DNA from: Rhodoferax sp.
GTDB lineage: Bacteria; Pseudomonadota; Gammaproteobacteria; Burkholderiales; Burkholderiaceae_C
Reading direction: 5' to 3'
Length of the DNA stretch: 15,885 bases
Assembly (NCBI GenBank): GCA_028292305.1
Contig: JAQGMQ010000647.1
Location: 1 to 15,885 of the forward strand
Part shown: piece by piece, positions 9,124 to 15,885 of the stretch
Layout of the letters: every line of letters begins with the position of its first letter
How positions within the stretch are numbered: the first letter of the stretch is position 1
Program-made: the position numbers and the translations under genes
The notes under the pieces: generated by a model
Told to the model about the DNA's origin: nothing
Seen by the model: the letters and a program-made list of their open reading frames with translations, nothing else
The model's database searches: none

Positions 9124-10956
9124 ATGAATTTCAGCAATCTTCGTATCGCCGCCAAACTCTGGGTGGCGGTCAGCGTCATCATCGTGGCGCTGCTGGCGCT
9201 CATCCTCTGGGCCGGGCAACGCTCGGCCCGCGTGCAGGACGAGAACACCGCCACGCAGAAGGTGATGATGGACCGCGTCGAGGCCGCCACACGCTGGGTC
9301 GGCCTGACCGAAACCAATGCCGCGCGCACCCAGGCGTTGATCCTCAGCAGCGAACCCGCTGTGGAGGCTGCGTTCAAGGACGTGATCGCCGCCACCACCG
9401 CCGAAATCTCGAAGGTGCAAAAGGGCATCGAAGGCATGTCGCTGCGCCCGGTCGACATCGCGCAGATGGAGAAGATCGCCGCCAGCCGCAAGACCATGAT
9501 CGACCTGCGCGGCAAGGCGCGCGACACCAAGGCCGCCGGCCAGGCCGCCGACGCCACGGCGCTGATCAACACGCAATACAACCCCGCCGTCAGCGTGTAC
9601 CTGAAGAACCTGCACGACTTCGTGGACATGCAGGAGCAGGCCGCCGCCGAAGCCGAGGGCCAGACCATGGCCGCGCGCGACTTCACCACGCGCACGTCGA
9701 TGGCCGCCATCGCATTGATCGTGGTGGCGCTGCTGGCCGGCGCCTGGTGGTTGATCCGCAGCATCCAGCAGCCGCTGGTCGAAGCCAACGGCCTGGCCGC
9801 GCGCATCGCCGAAGGCGATCTGAGCCACCGTGTGGTGTCCACCAGGCGCGACGAGTTCGGCGACCTGCTGCGTTCACTGATGCACATGAGCCAGTCGCTC
9901 GGGCGCATGGTGCTGCAGGTGCGGCACAGCACCGACAGCATCGCCACCGCCAGCGCCGAGATCGCCAGCGGCAACAACGACCTGTCGGCACGCACTGAAC
10001 AGACCGCCAGCAACCTGCAGCAGACCGCCGCGTCGATGGAGCAGCTCACCAGCACCGTGCGCCAGAGCGCCGACAACGCCAACCAGGCCAGCAGCCTGGC
10101 TGCCAAGGCCTCCAGCGTGGCCGAGAAGGGCGGCGACGTGGTGCGCCAGGTGGTCACCACCATGGAAGACATCAACCACAGCAGCAAGAAGATCGCCGAC
10201 ATCATCGGCGTGATCGACGGCATTGCCTTCCAGACCAACATCCTCGCGCTGAACGCCGCCGTGGAAGCCGCGCGCGCTGGTGAGCAGGGCCGGGGCTTTG
10301 CCGTGGTGGCAAGCGAAGTGCGCAGCCTGGCCCAGCGCAGCGCCCAGGCGGCCAAGGAGATCAAGGGCCTGATCGGCGACTCGGTCGACAAGGTCGAATC
10401 CGGTGCGCGGCTGGTGAGCGAGGCCGGCACCACGATGAGCGACATCGTGCAGTCGGTGAAGCGCGTGACCGACATCATCGGCGAGATCACCGCCGCCGCC
10501 ACCGAGCAGAGCAGCGGCATCGGCGAGGTCAACCAGGCCGTGAGCAACCTCGACCAGATGACGCAGCAGAACTCGGCCCTGGTCGAGGAAAGCGCCGCCG
10601 CCGCGCAGAGCCTGCGCGAACAGGCCGAGCAACTGGCGCAGGCGGTGGCGGTGTTCAAGGTGAGCGACAGCGCGGGCGGGCTCGGCGGAGACGGCCTGAT
10701 GGTGGCGGGGCCAGGCGGCTATGCATCGACCGCGGCCCCCGCCGCCATGCGCCCGTCTGCCGCCGCCCCGCCCAAGCCCAAACCCGCGGCCTACCGGCCC
10801 AAGGCGCCCGCACCAGCCATCGCGCGGGCACCGGCGGCCAAGCCTGCAACGGCTGCGAGCGAGGCGACCATCGCCCGTGCGCTGGCCGGTCCGAAGGCGG
10901 CGTCAGGCAAGCCAGCCGCGACGGCGGGCGGTGAGGGCGATTGGGAATCCTTCTAG
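9124..10956 (+). CDS. Methyl-accepting chemotaxis protein
   Basis: Transmembrane chemoreceptor that controls CheA through CheW. 610 residues from ATG 9124, supported by GGGAG (9113-9117) 6 bases upstream. Helix 1 is at about 12-30; the periplasmic part (31-190) is all-helical like a four-helix-bundle sensor domain; helix 2 is at about 191-212; HAMP follows to about 263. The signalling coiled coil has the conserved tip at about 360-400 (GVIDGIAFQTNILALNAAVEAARAGEQGRGFAVVA). Methylation-type Glu/Gln pairs flank it (for example SARTEQTASNLQQTAASMEQL). A flexible Ala/Pro/Lys linker of about 80 residues ends in DWESF, which matches the CheR/CheB-docking pentapeptide (NWETF in E. coli Tar and Tsr). 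The ligand is unknown. It stands alone, with no other che gene in the window. Confidence 0.95.
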   Translation: MNFSNLRIAAKLWVAVSVIIVALLALILWAGQRSARVQDENTATQKVMMDRVEAATRWVGLTETNAARTQALILSSEPAVEAAFKDVIAATTAEISKVQKGIEGMSLRPVDIAQMEKIAASRKTMIDLRGKARDTKAAGQAADATALINTQYNPAVSVYLKNLHDFVDMQEQAAAEAEGQTMAARDFTTRTSMAAIALIVVALLAGAWWLIRSIQQPLVEANGLAARIAEGDLSHRVVSTRRDEFGDLLRSLMHMSQSLGRMVLQVRHSTDSIATASAEIASGNNDLSARTEQTASNLQQTAASMEQLTSTVRQSADNANQASSLAAKASSVAEKGGDVVRQVVTTMEDINHSSKKIADIIGVIDGIAFQTNILALNAAVEAARAGEQGRGFAVVASEVRSLAQRSAQAAKEIKGLIGDSVDKVESGARLVSEAGTTMSDIVQSVKRVTDIIGEITAAATEQSSGIGEVNQAVSNLDQMTQQNSALVEESAAAAQSLREQAEQLAQAVAVFKVSDSAGGLGGDGLMVAGPGGYASTAAPAAMRPSAAAPPKPKPAAYRPKAPAPAIARAPAAKPATAASEATIARALAGPKAASGKPAATAGGEGDWESF

Positions 10957-10995
10957 ACGGCGTTTGGGAGTCGGCGGGCCGGGGGCAGGGCACCG

Positions 10996-11019
10996 CATAC
11001 CGGGCGCGTCGCCGGTATG
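10996..11019. terminator. Possible terminator hairpin after the chemoreceptor gene
   Basis: CATACCGG (10996-11003) and CCGGTATG (11012-11019) form a perfect 8-bp inverted repeat around an 8-base loop, 40 bases after the chemoreceptor stop, between convergent genes. There is no T-run after it on either strand, so it is not a classical intrinsic terminator. It may assist termination or protect the 3' end. Confidence 0.35.
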
Positions 11020-11086
11020 ACTCCCTCACCCGCGTGCCAGAGAGCGGACAAGTCAGCGGGCGCCGACACAGTGCTGGCTGACGATT

Positions 11087-11126
11087 TGACCTTGGAACCG
11101 AGATCGGTGACACGACAACAAGGTCA
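11087..11126. terminator. Possible stem-loop at the end of the ABC transporter gene
   Basis: TGACCTTG (11087-11094) pairs with CAAGGTCA (11119-11126), an 8-bp perfect stem that includes the transporter stop codon. The 24-base loop can form a smaller ACCG/CGGT hairpin. No T-run follows on the minus strand. A further pair, GTCAGC (11052-11057) and GCTGAC (11077-11082), lies between this and the chemoreceptor side hairpin. Confidence 0.35.
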
Positions 11127-12866
11127 CTTGGCGCGCCTCCCTAGCACCGCGTCCCGCAGCCCTGCATCCACCACACGCCCACCCTCCACCACCACAACCG
11201 TATCGAACCGCGCCAGCAGGCCCGGCCGGTGCACCGAGGCGACGATGCAGGCCGACGGAAATGCGGCCACGATACGGTCGAAGACCCGGCCCTCGGCCTC
11301 CGGGTCCAGCGCACTGGTGGGCTCGTCCAGCAGCAGCAACGAACTGCCCCGCGCCGCCAGCGCACCGCGCGCCAGTGCCAGCCGCTGCCGCTGGCCGCCA
11401 GACAGGTTGCCGCCGCGCTCATTCAGCGCACTGGCCAGGCCTTCGGGCAGGCGCTGCAGCACTTCGTCGAACACGCCGGTGTGCACCGCGGACTGCAGTG
11501 CCGCCGCGTCGGCCGGCTCGCCGAAAGTCAGGTTCTCTTCCACGCTGGCCTCGAACACCTCGGCCTCTTGCGGGATCAGCGTGGCCAGCGTGCGCAGTTC
11601 GGCCCAGTCCACGGCCGCGCCGTCGCGCAGCAGCTCGCCCTGCTGTGGGCGGTACAAGCCGCCCAGCGTGCGGAGCAGCGTGCTCTTGCCGCCGCCGCTC
11701 GGGCCGATGAGCGCCACACGTGAACCGCGTTGCAGCAGCAGGTCGACACCTTGCAGGCCACCGCGCGCGTCATCGGCATAACGCCACGTGGCGCCGCGCA
11801 GTGCCAGCGTTTGCCAGGGCGCGTCGGGCACGACGGCCGATACGGCTGCCTCGGGGTCGCCGGGCGCCTGCCAGATCGGCTCGGCGCTGCCGTAGTCGGT
11901 GTGCATGCGCGCGAAGCTCTGGAAGTTCGAGGCCATCGCGCCGACCACCGATGCCGCCTGTTGGGCATATTGGTAGATCATGAACACGGTGCCGAGCAAC
12001 ACCACCTGCCCGGGTTGCCGCGCCTGCAACACGTACACCACCACCAGGACCCAGGTCAGCGCCATGCCGAGCAGGTCCACCGCAAACCACTTGCCTTCGT
12101 TCACCATGACCGCGCGGCGCAGCGGTGCGATCACCGCGTCCATGCGCCGGCCCAGCAGCTTGCGCGAAGCCGCCTGCAGGCGCAGGCCGATCACCGTGCC
12201 GGCATTGCCGACGAAGTCGAGCAGCGCAGCGGCGTAACGCCGCTCGGCGTCGTTCTCGGCGCGGGCCAGCCGCATCAGCGTGCGGTCGAAGCGCAGGATG
12301 ATGAGGGCGATGACCACGTAGCCCGTCACCGCGATGGCGCCGCTGGTGCGCGACAACAAGGCCAGCGCGACGATCGGTCCGACGAAGTTGAAGGCGCTTT
12401 GCAGGTAACTGAACTGGCTCTGGGCGAAGTCCGACAGGGCGCGGCTGGCCTGCACCACGCGGTGCTGCAACTCGCCTGAATGCCGGCCGTCGCGCCAGGC
12501 CAGCGGCGCCGCGGCGATGCGCGCGTACAGCTGGTCGGCCAGCCGCTCGCGCACCCGCACGCCGACGTTGCGCTCCAGCAAGCGGCCCGGCCCATGCAGC
12601 AGCCACGACAGCAGGTAGATGCCGATCAGGTAGACGATCCAGCGGCCCGCTGTGGCGATGAGGTCCTGCTGCAGCGCGTTGATCGCCTGGGCGGCGAGCC
12701 AGGGCATGGTGAGGCGCAGCAGCTGGGCTGCCGACAACAGGCCGGCGGCGCCGAGCAGTTGTGTGCGCGTGCCACGGGCATGCAGCCAGAGCGCGTGAAA
12801 GAGGTCGCGCGCGGCGCTGGCGACGCCGATGGACGGTGGTGGGGTGAGGGGCTCGGGCTCCGTCAT
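11124..12866 (-). CDS. ABC exporter, fused membrane and ATPase domains
   Basis: A 580-residue half-transporter that should work as a dimer in the inner membrane and export a substrate that cannot be named from sequence. The membrane part covers about residues 20-310 with up to six helices (for example YLIGIYLLSWLL near 79-90 and LTWVLVVVYVL near 270-280). The ATPase domain covers about 350-575: Walker A GPSGGGKST (388-396), Q-loop glutamine Q433 in IPQEAEVF, signature LSGGQ (488-492), Walker B LLLLDE (510-515) with catalytic E515, D-loop SALD (518-521), and switch histidine H546. All catalytic residues are present. It stands alone, so a homodimer is likely, but a partner elsewhere cannot be excluded. 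It is convergent with the chemoreceptor gene and lies 175 bases after the LysR gene on the same strand. Confidence 0.93.
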   Translation of the reverse strand: MTEPEPLTPPPSIGVASAARDLFHALWLHARGTRTQLLGAAGLLSAAQLLRLTMPWLAAQAINALQQDLIATAGRWIVYLIGIYLLSWLLHGPGRLLERNVGVRVRERLADQLYARIAAAPLAWRDGRHSGELQHRVVQASRALSDFAQSQFSYLQSAFNFVGPIVALALLSRTSGAIAVTGYVVIALIILRFDRTLMRLARAENDAERRYAAALLDFVGNAGTVIGLRLQAASRKLLGRRMDAVIAPLRRAVMVNEGKWFAVDLLGMALTWVLVVVYVLQARQPGQVVLLGTVFMIYQYAQQAASVVGAMASNFQSFARMHTDYGSAEPIWQAPGDPEAAVSAVVPDAPWQTLALRGATWRYADDARGGLQGVDLLLQRGSRVALIGPSGGGKSTLLRTLGGLYRPQQGELLRDGAAVDWAELRTLATLIPQEAEVFEASVEENLTFGEPADAAALQSAVHTGVFDEVLQRLPEGLASALNERGGNLSGGQRQRLALARGALAARGSSLLLLDEPTSALDPEAEGRVFDRIVAAFPSACIVASVHRPGLLARFDTVVVVEGGRVVDAGLRDAVLGRRAK

Positions 12867-12906
12867 GCAGTCATTTCGTGGGCCTTGCGGCGCGGTGCAG
12901 AAAGGC

Positions 12907-13041
12907 CTATTGTGCCGAGCCGCAGAGCGGGGCCTCGACAGGCGTGCACGTGCCGTGCTTGCCCTCGGTCAGCTTGCGGGCGACGGCCGTGGCGCCAGCC
13001 GGAACCTGTTTGCGTCGGGGCGGATTCTGAAAAACGAAAGT
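12907..13041 (-). pseudogene. Coding-like remnant in frame behind the LysR stop
   Basis: The 45 codons after the LysR stop (13042-13044) remain open in the same frame until TAG at 12907-12909. From about 13008 they read RKQVPAGATAVARKLTEG, then KHGTCTPVEAPLCGSAQ. In this frame about 29 of the last 35 codons end in G or C, more than in the other two frames (my hand count). There is no ATG, GTG or TTG start in it. It may be the tail of a decayed gene, or chance in GC-rich DNA. I do not recognise the protein. Confidence 0.3.
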
Positions 13042-13959
13042 TCACTCCGCAGAGAGAGGCAAGGTCTTCTTGGCGACCAGCATGTCGTACAGCAGTTGAG
13101 CGGCCGGGCGCAAGGGCCGGCCCCGACGCGCAATCAGCCCCAGCGTGCGGCTGACGCTCGGCTCGATCAACGGCACGGCAGCCAAACCCTCGTGCCCTTC
13201 CGGCGGCAATGCCATGCGCGGCACGACGCCGATGCCGAGCCCGGCGGAGACCAGGCTCACCAGCGCTGGGACATGGTTGACCTCGCAAAACCAACGTGGA
13301 CGTGAAGGTGCATGCGCCAGGGCCTGGTCGATCAGGAAACGGTTTCCACTGCCCTGCGCCAGGGCGATGTAGTTGTGCTCGGCCAGCTCGCTCCACGCCA
13401 CGGATTTGCGTTTGCCGAAAAAATGGGTCGAGGGACATGCCAGCACGAAGGCCTCTTCGATCAGTGGCTCGAATTCGATGTCCGCTTCCTGGGTGCCGAT
13501 GTAGGTCACGCCGAAGTCGGCATCGCCGCGTGTCACCGCCAGCAGCACATCGCTCGAAGCTTCATCCAGGACGCGGATACAGATGCGCGGATATTGCTCG
13601 TGGTAGGCCTCGAACACCGAAGGCAAAAAATGCCCGACCGCCGACGGGACGCAGGCGAGCGTGACCTCGCCCGAGAGGCGTTCCGCCAGATCCTGAATGC
13701 CCAGCAGTGAACTCTGCACCTCGTTGAGGACGTTGCGCGCGCGGTGCACGAAGGTGCGGCCCACGGTGGTGAGCTCCACTTTGCGCGTGGTTCTGGTGAA
13801 CAGGGCCACCCCCAACGCTTCTTCGAGCTTGTCGACGCGCCGCGATAGCGCCGACTGCGAAAGATGGAGCGTTTCCGACGCGGCCCGAAAGCTGCCGAGA
13901 TCGGCCACGGCCAGGAAGGCGCGCAGATCGGCAAGGTCGAAGTTCAAAATTTTTTCCAA
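13042..13959 (-). CDS. LysR-type transcriptional regulator
   Basis: Cytoplasmic DNA-binding regulator of 305 residues, the usual LysR length. The winged helix-turn-helix lies at about 8-66 (LADLRAFLAVADLGSFRAASETL, then SQSALSRRVDKLEEALG). The effector-binding periplasmic-binding-protein fold runs from about 90 to 295. The start is TTG 13959: it gives the canonical N-terminus just before the HTH, and AGGAG (13965-13969) lies 5 bases upstream; no ATG or GTG fits. The effector and target genes are unknown. No divergent gene starts immediately upstream, which is unusual for this family; the nearest upstream sequence is non-coding and contains two palindromes that could be its own operator. Confidence 0.93.
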   Translation of the reverse strand: MEKILNFDLADLRAFLAVADLGSFRAASETLHLSQSALSRRVDKLEEALGVALFTRTTRKVELTTVGRTFVHRARNVLNEVQSSLLGIQDLAERLSGEVTLACVPSAVGHFLPSVFEAYHEQYPRICIRVLDEASSDVLLAVTRGDADFGVTYIGTQEADIEFEPLIEEAFVLACPSTHFFGKRKSVAWSELAEHNYIALAQGSGNRFLIDQALAHAPSRPRWFCEVNHVPALVSLVSAGLGIGVVPRMALPPEGHEGLAAVPLIEPSVSRTLGLIARRGRPLRPAAQLLYDMLVAKKTLPLSAE

Positions 13960-13969
13960 ATTTACTCCT

Positions 13970-13998
13970 GCGTTTAACGCAAGAATATCACTGATATT
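13970..13998. promoter_or_regulatory. Two adjacent palindromes upstream of LysR, possible operator
   Basis: GCGTTTAACGC (13970-13980) and AATATCACTGATATT (13984-13998) are both perfect palindromes around one central base, 3 bases apart. They end 10 bases before the LysR TTG start, and the first touches the ribosome binding site. Regulators of this family often repress their own genes by binding dyads near the promoter. AT-rich dyads in a GC-rich genome fit this, but binding is inference. Confidence 0.5.
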
Positions 13999-14046
13999 TG
14001 CACTTTACAGCGGCAATGACCCCGCCGATCATTCGGGTCCTCGGCT

Positions 14047-14069
14047 GGCATCGCGCGAACGGCGATGCC
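14047..14069. repeat. Inverted repeat, 8-bp stem
   Basis: GGCATCGC (14047-14054) and GCGATGCC (14062-14069) are perfect inverse copies with a 7-base loop. It lies between the LysR start and the plus-strand terminator, and would be a stable hairpin in RNA from either strand. Confidence 0.55.
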
Positions 14070-14199
14070 GACAACGGAGACAAGACACACCAAAGTCACG
14101 GCGCAAGCCCGGCTGCCGGACGTGGTCACCACCTGATTGGACGCTTCATGAAATTCACTTCTTCCGCAACGCCAACCCGCCCTCAATGGCAACCGGTCG

Positions 14200-14217
14200 C
14201 CCGCGTGGCGGGTTTTT
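14200..14217 (+). terminator. Intrinsic terminator, plus strand
   Basis: CCCGC (14200-14204), loop GTG, GCGGG (14208-14212), then TTTTT (14213-14217): a compact GC stem directly followed by a T-run. The arm GGCGGGT can also pair with ACCCGCC at 14175-14181, so two alternative folds are possible. No gene on the plus strand ends here. Confidence 0.65.
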
Positions 14218-14353
14218 CAGCAAAGGTAGCCCTTTGAAAACGGTTCTTCCCTCATCAATCAGGATGACTTGACGACGCCTACAAAACAGTTGATGACTCT
14301 CTTGAACCAAGCGAAGCGGCCTTGAACACGCCCGTCAAGGGATAGACGGAGCG

Positions 14354-15381
14354 TCAAGCGCGTTCGGTGGCCTCGGTAGGGAGCGCCGAGCCCGACCGGC
14401 CGCGCCATCGCGCATTGAGGTAAATACGCGCAGGTGCTTCGACCGCGTAATACGACAACAGCCCGCAGGCGATAGCACCTGGTACGGCCACGTACCACGC
14501 AATTAGCCCGCTGTTTTGCGCCTCGTAAAAAGGCTGTTGCCAGAGATAGATTGAATACGACCAGGTGCCGAGCAGGCGCAGTGGGCGCCACGACAACAGG
14601 TCTCGAAGGCTTGCAGGCGCGGCCTTGAGCCCTTGCAGCACCACCGCCAACGAACCCATGCCCGCGGCGACCTGCAGGGGCAGCGGAATGCTCCACCAAT
14701 GAAACAGTACACCGACAATGAAGATCACGACATAGGCGAACGCGGGCAGGGTGGGAATACGTTTGCCGTGCGAGGCCAACAGCAATGCGCCGACAAGAAC
14801 AAGCCGAAACCGAAGGCTTCGAACTGCAGCCACTTGAAGATGCCAACTGTGCCGCCAAGCCGCTGCGGCCACAGGGCGATGGTGACGAGCACGCAGGCCG
14901 CTGCCAAAGCGGTGATCAACCAGAGCGCCTTGACCTTTCCGCTGCGTGCCGCAACCGCGACAAACGACAAGAGAATGTAGGCGTGCTCCTCGATCGACAG
15001 CGACCAGATGTGGCCAACCGTCGGCATGTCGATTTGCGCCTTGAGCTGCGGATAGTTGAGAAACAGTATGGCGCCAAACACTTCGTCCCAGGCGATGGGC
15101 TTGGACATCGCGGCGTAGTAAACAAGCACGCACGCGATGTAACAGATCAAAGCCGGGAATATGCGCGAAATGCGACGTTTGTAGAAGAGCGCGATCGGCG
15201 TGTGCTTGATGAACAGCAGATCCGACATCAGGTAGCCGGACAACACGAAAAACAGGAACACGCCAACGTGTCCCATGTTGATGCCAGGGATAGGGAGGAA
15301 GTGTCCGATCAGGAGAAACAGCAGTGCCATGCCGCGCCAACCGTCCAGATAGCCGACATGAACCGTGTTTTTGGGAGTCAT
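14354..15381 (-). pseudogene. Acyltransferase-3 family membrane protein, split by a frameshift
   Basis: OafA/YrhL-like integral membrane acyltransferase, a family that adds acetyl or other acyl groups to surface sugars or similar acceptors. From ATG 15381 the frame reads YLDGWRGMALLFLLIGHF (family N-terminus with the conserved His), GVFLFFVLSGYLMSDLL, FYKRRISRIFP and IWSLSIEEHAYILL, then loses sense near 14800 and stops at 14725. The second half continues in another frame from about 14795 (LVGALLLASHGKRIPTLP, later WSYSIYLWQQPFY and YYAVEAPAR) to the stop at 14354. One base appears to be missing around 14790-14805. Joined, the protein would be about 342 residues, normal for the family. It is a recent pseudogene or a sequencing error. 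The surrounding sequence looks somewhat less GC-rich, which may mean transfer. Confidence 0.8.
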
Positions 15382-15550
15382 ACCGCGCTTGAGAAATAAG
15401 CCTGCGATTCTGCCTGTCGAATGTCGAGTCAGCGACCGAAGACGTCGGCTCGCGCGGATAAATGCACGGTTCCAGCACTAATGCGCTTGGCAATGGCTAT
15501 TTATCTGTCCGTCAGCCGAGTCTGGAGAGGCGCATGGAGATGAGCCGGTG

Positions 15551-15574
15551 CGAGCGTGTCCCGCTTCGCGCTCG
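15551..15574 (-). terminator. Possible weak terminator hairpin after the RidA-family gene
   Basis: CGAGCG (15551-15556) and CGCTCG (15569-15574) pair around a 12-base loop, starting 10 bases after the stop of the RidA-family gene. There is no T-run. The rest of the gap up to the acyltransferase start shows no gene. Confidence 0.25.
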
Positions 15575-15584
15575 GCCAACGTGT

Positions 15585-15885
15585 TCAGCCCCCGACTTCC
15601 GCAATCAACTCGATTTCCACACACGACCCCATCGGAATCTGCGCCACGCCGAACGCACTGCGCGCATGCGCACCCTTGGCGCCGAACACCGTGGCCAGCA
15701 GCTCGCTGGCGCCGTTGGTGACCAGGTGCTGCTCGGTGAAGTCGGGTGTGGAGTTGACCAGCGACATGAGCTTCACGATGCGGGTGATCTTGTTCAGGTC
15801 GCCGACCGCTGCGTGCAGCGTGCCGAGCAGGTCTACCGCAATGGCGCGTGCGGCTGCCTTGCCTTCTTCAGTGCCAATGCCCTTG
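15585..15885 (-). CDS. RidA/YjgF-family protein, C-terminal part (partial)
   Basis: The last 100 or so residues of a RidA-family protein; the 5' end lies beyond the window. RidA itself hydrolyses reactive enamine/imine intermediates from amino acid metabolism, but many relatives have other or unknown roles. Visible are KGIGTEEGKAAARAIAVDLL, VGDLNKITRIVKLMSLVNSTPDF and the family C-terminus ARSAFGVAQIPMGSCVEIELIAEV, with the conserved Arg and the Gly/Glu pattern of the ligand pocket. The spacing and the VNSTPDF and NGASELL stretches resemble the roughly 150-residue subgroup rather than the short 130-residue archetype. The stop at 15585-15587 is followed by a possible weak hairpin. The gene is on the same strand as the acyltransferase, 200 bases upstream of it. 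Confidence 0.9.
   Translation of the reverse strand, partial: KGIGTEEGKAAARAIAVDLLGTLHAAVGDLNKITRIVKLMSLVNSTPDFTEQHLVTNGASELLATVFGAKGAHARSAFGVAQIPMGSCVEIELIAEVGG

Larger units (their letters stand above)
13960..14353. other. Gene-free region of about 390 bases
   Basis: Between the LysR start and the acyltransferase 3' end I see no convincing gene. It holds two palindromes next to the LysR start, an 8-bp inverted repeat at 14047-14069 and an intrinsic terminator on the plus strand at 14200-14217. Beyond the terminator the sequence is AT-richer, with CTTGACG (14268-14274) and its inverse CGTCAAG at 14333-14339 and 14352-14358, the last including the acyltransferase stop. These might form a 3' structure for that gene. 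Confidence 0.6.

Noticed and set aside
13974..14192. Minus-strand frame of 72 codons upstream of LysR with a hydrophobic stretch (VTLVCLVSVVGIAV)
   Set aside because: It looks a little like a signal peptide, but the rest is not protein-like, it overlaps the palindromes by the LysR start, and I see no supporting start signal.
14148..14237. A 29-residue plus-strand frame from ATG 14148 across the terminator
   Set aside because: No ribosome binding site, runs through the terminator stem, and no protein-like pattern.
14785..14810. Programmed -1 frameshift in the acyltransferase
   Set aside because: No X-XXY-YYZ slippery heptamer at the junction, and this family is not known for recoding.
15382..15493. 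Longer N-terminus for the acyltransferase frame starting at 15493
   Set aside because: That frame is nonsense until about 14800; the true N-terminal half lies in the other frame starting at 15381.

Overview
The window looks like ordinary core chromosome from a GC-rich betaproteobacterium of the order Burkholderiales, most likely family Comamonadaceae. This rests on the protein sequences I recognise (DapA, BamC, ParE, ParC, the chemoreceptor) and on strong G/C bias at third codon positions. It is inference from memory of these families, not a database search. I see no tRNA, rRNA, CRISPR array, insertion sequence, prophage or recognisable new defence or secretion system.

Left part (1-3295, minus strand): reading in the direction of transcription, a major facilitator transporter, a 42-residue small membrane protein, a class I SAM methyltransferase, dapA (lysine and diaminopimelate synthesis) and bamC (outer-membrane protein assembly; its 3' end lies outside the window). 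The transporter, small protein and methyltransferase are packed within a few bases of each other. dapA has its own plausible -10 element and is followed 32 bases later by bamC, the same dapA-bamC pairing as in E. coli.

Middle part (3454-10956, plus strand): parE, a periplasmic lytic transglycosylase, parC and a methyl-accepting chemotaxis protein. ParE and ParC are the two subunits of topoisomerase IV, which separates sister chromosomes. A peptidoglycan-cutting enzyme lies between them. The chemoreceptor has its own promoter candidate and ends in a CheR/CheB-docking pentapeptide.

Right part (11124-15885, minus strand): an ABC exporter half-transporter with fused ATPase, a LysR-type regulator with a TTG start set by a strong ribosome binding site, a gene-free stretch of about 400 bases, an acyltransferase-3 membrane protein split by a frameshift, and the C-terminal part of a RidA-family protein cut by the window edge. 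The gene-free stretch holds two palindromes next to the regulator start, a stable inverted repeat and an intrinsic terminator on the plus strand with no gene in front of it. It is the most interesting non-coding piece of the window and could hold an operator and a small RNA.

The best candidates for a second look are the non-coding stretch at 13960-14260, the 42-residue protein at 1934-2062, the broken acyltransferase, the glutamine at the quinolone hot-spot position of ParC, the four-copy DPP(S) repeat at the ParC N-terminus, and a coding-like remnant directly behind the LysR gene.
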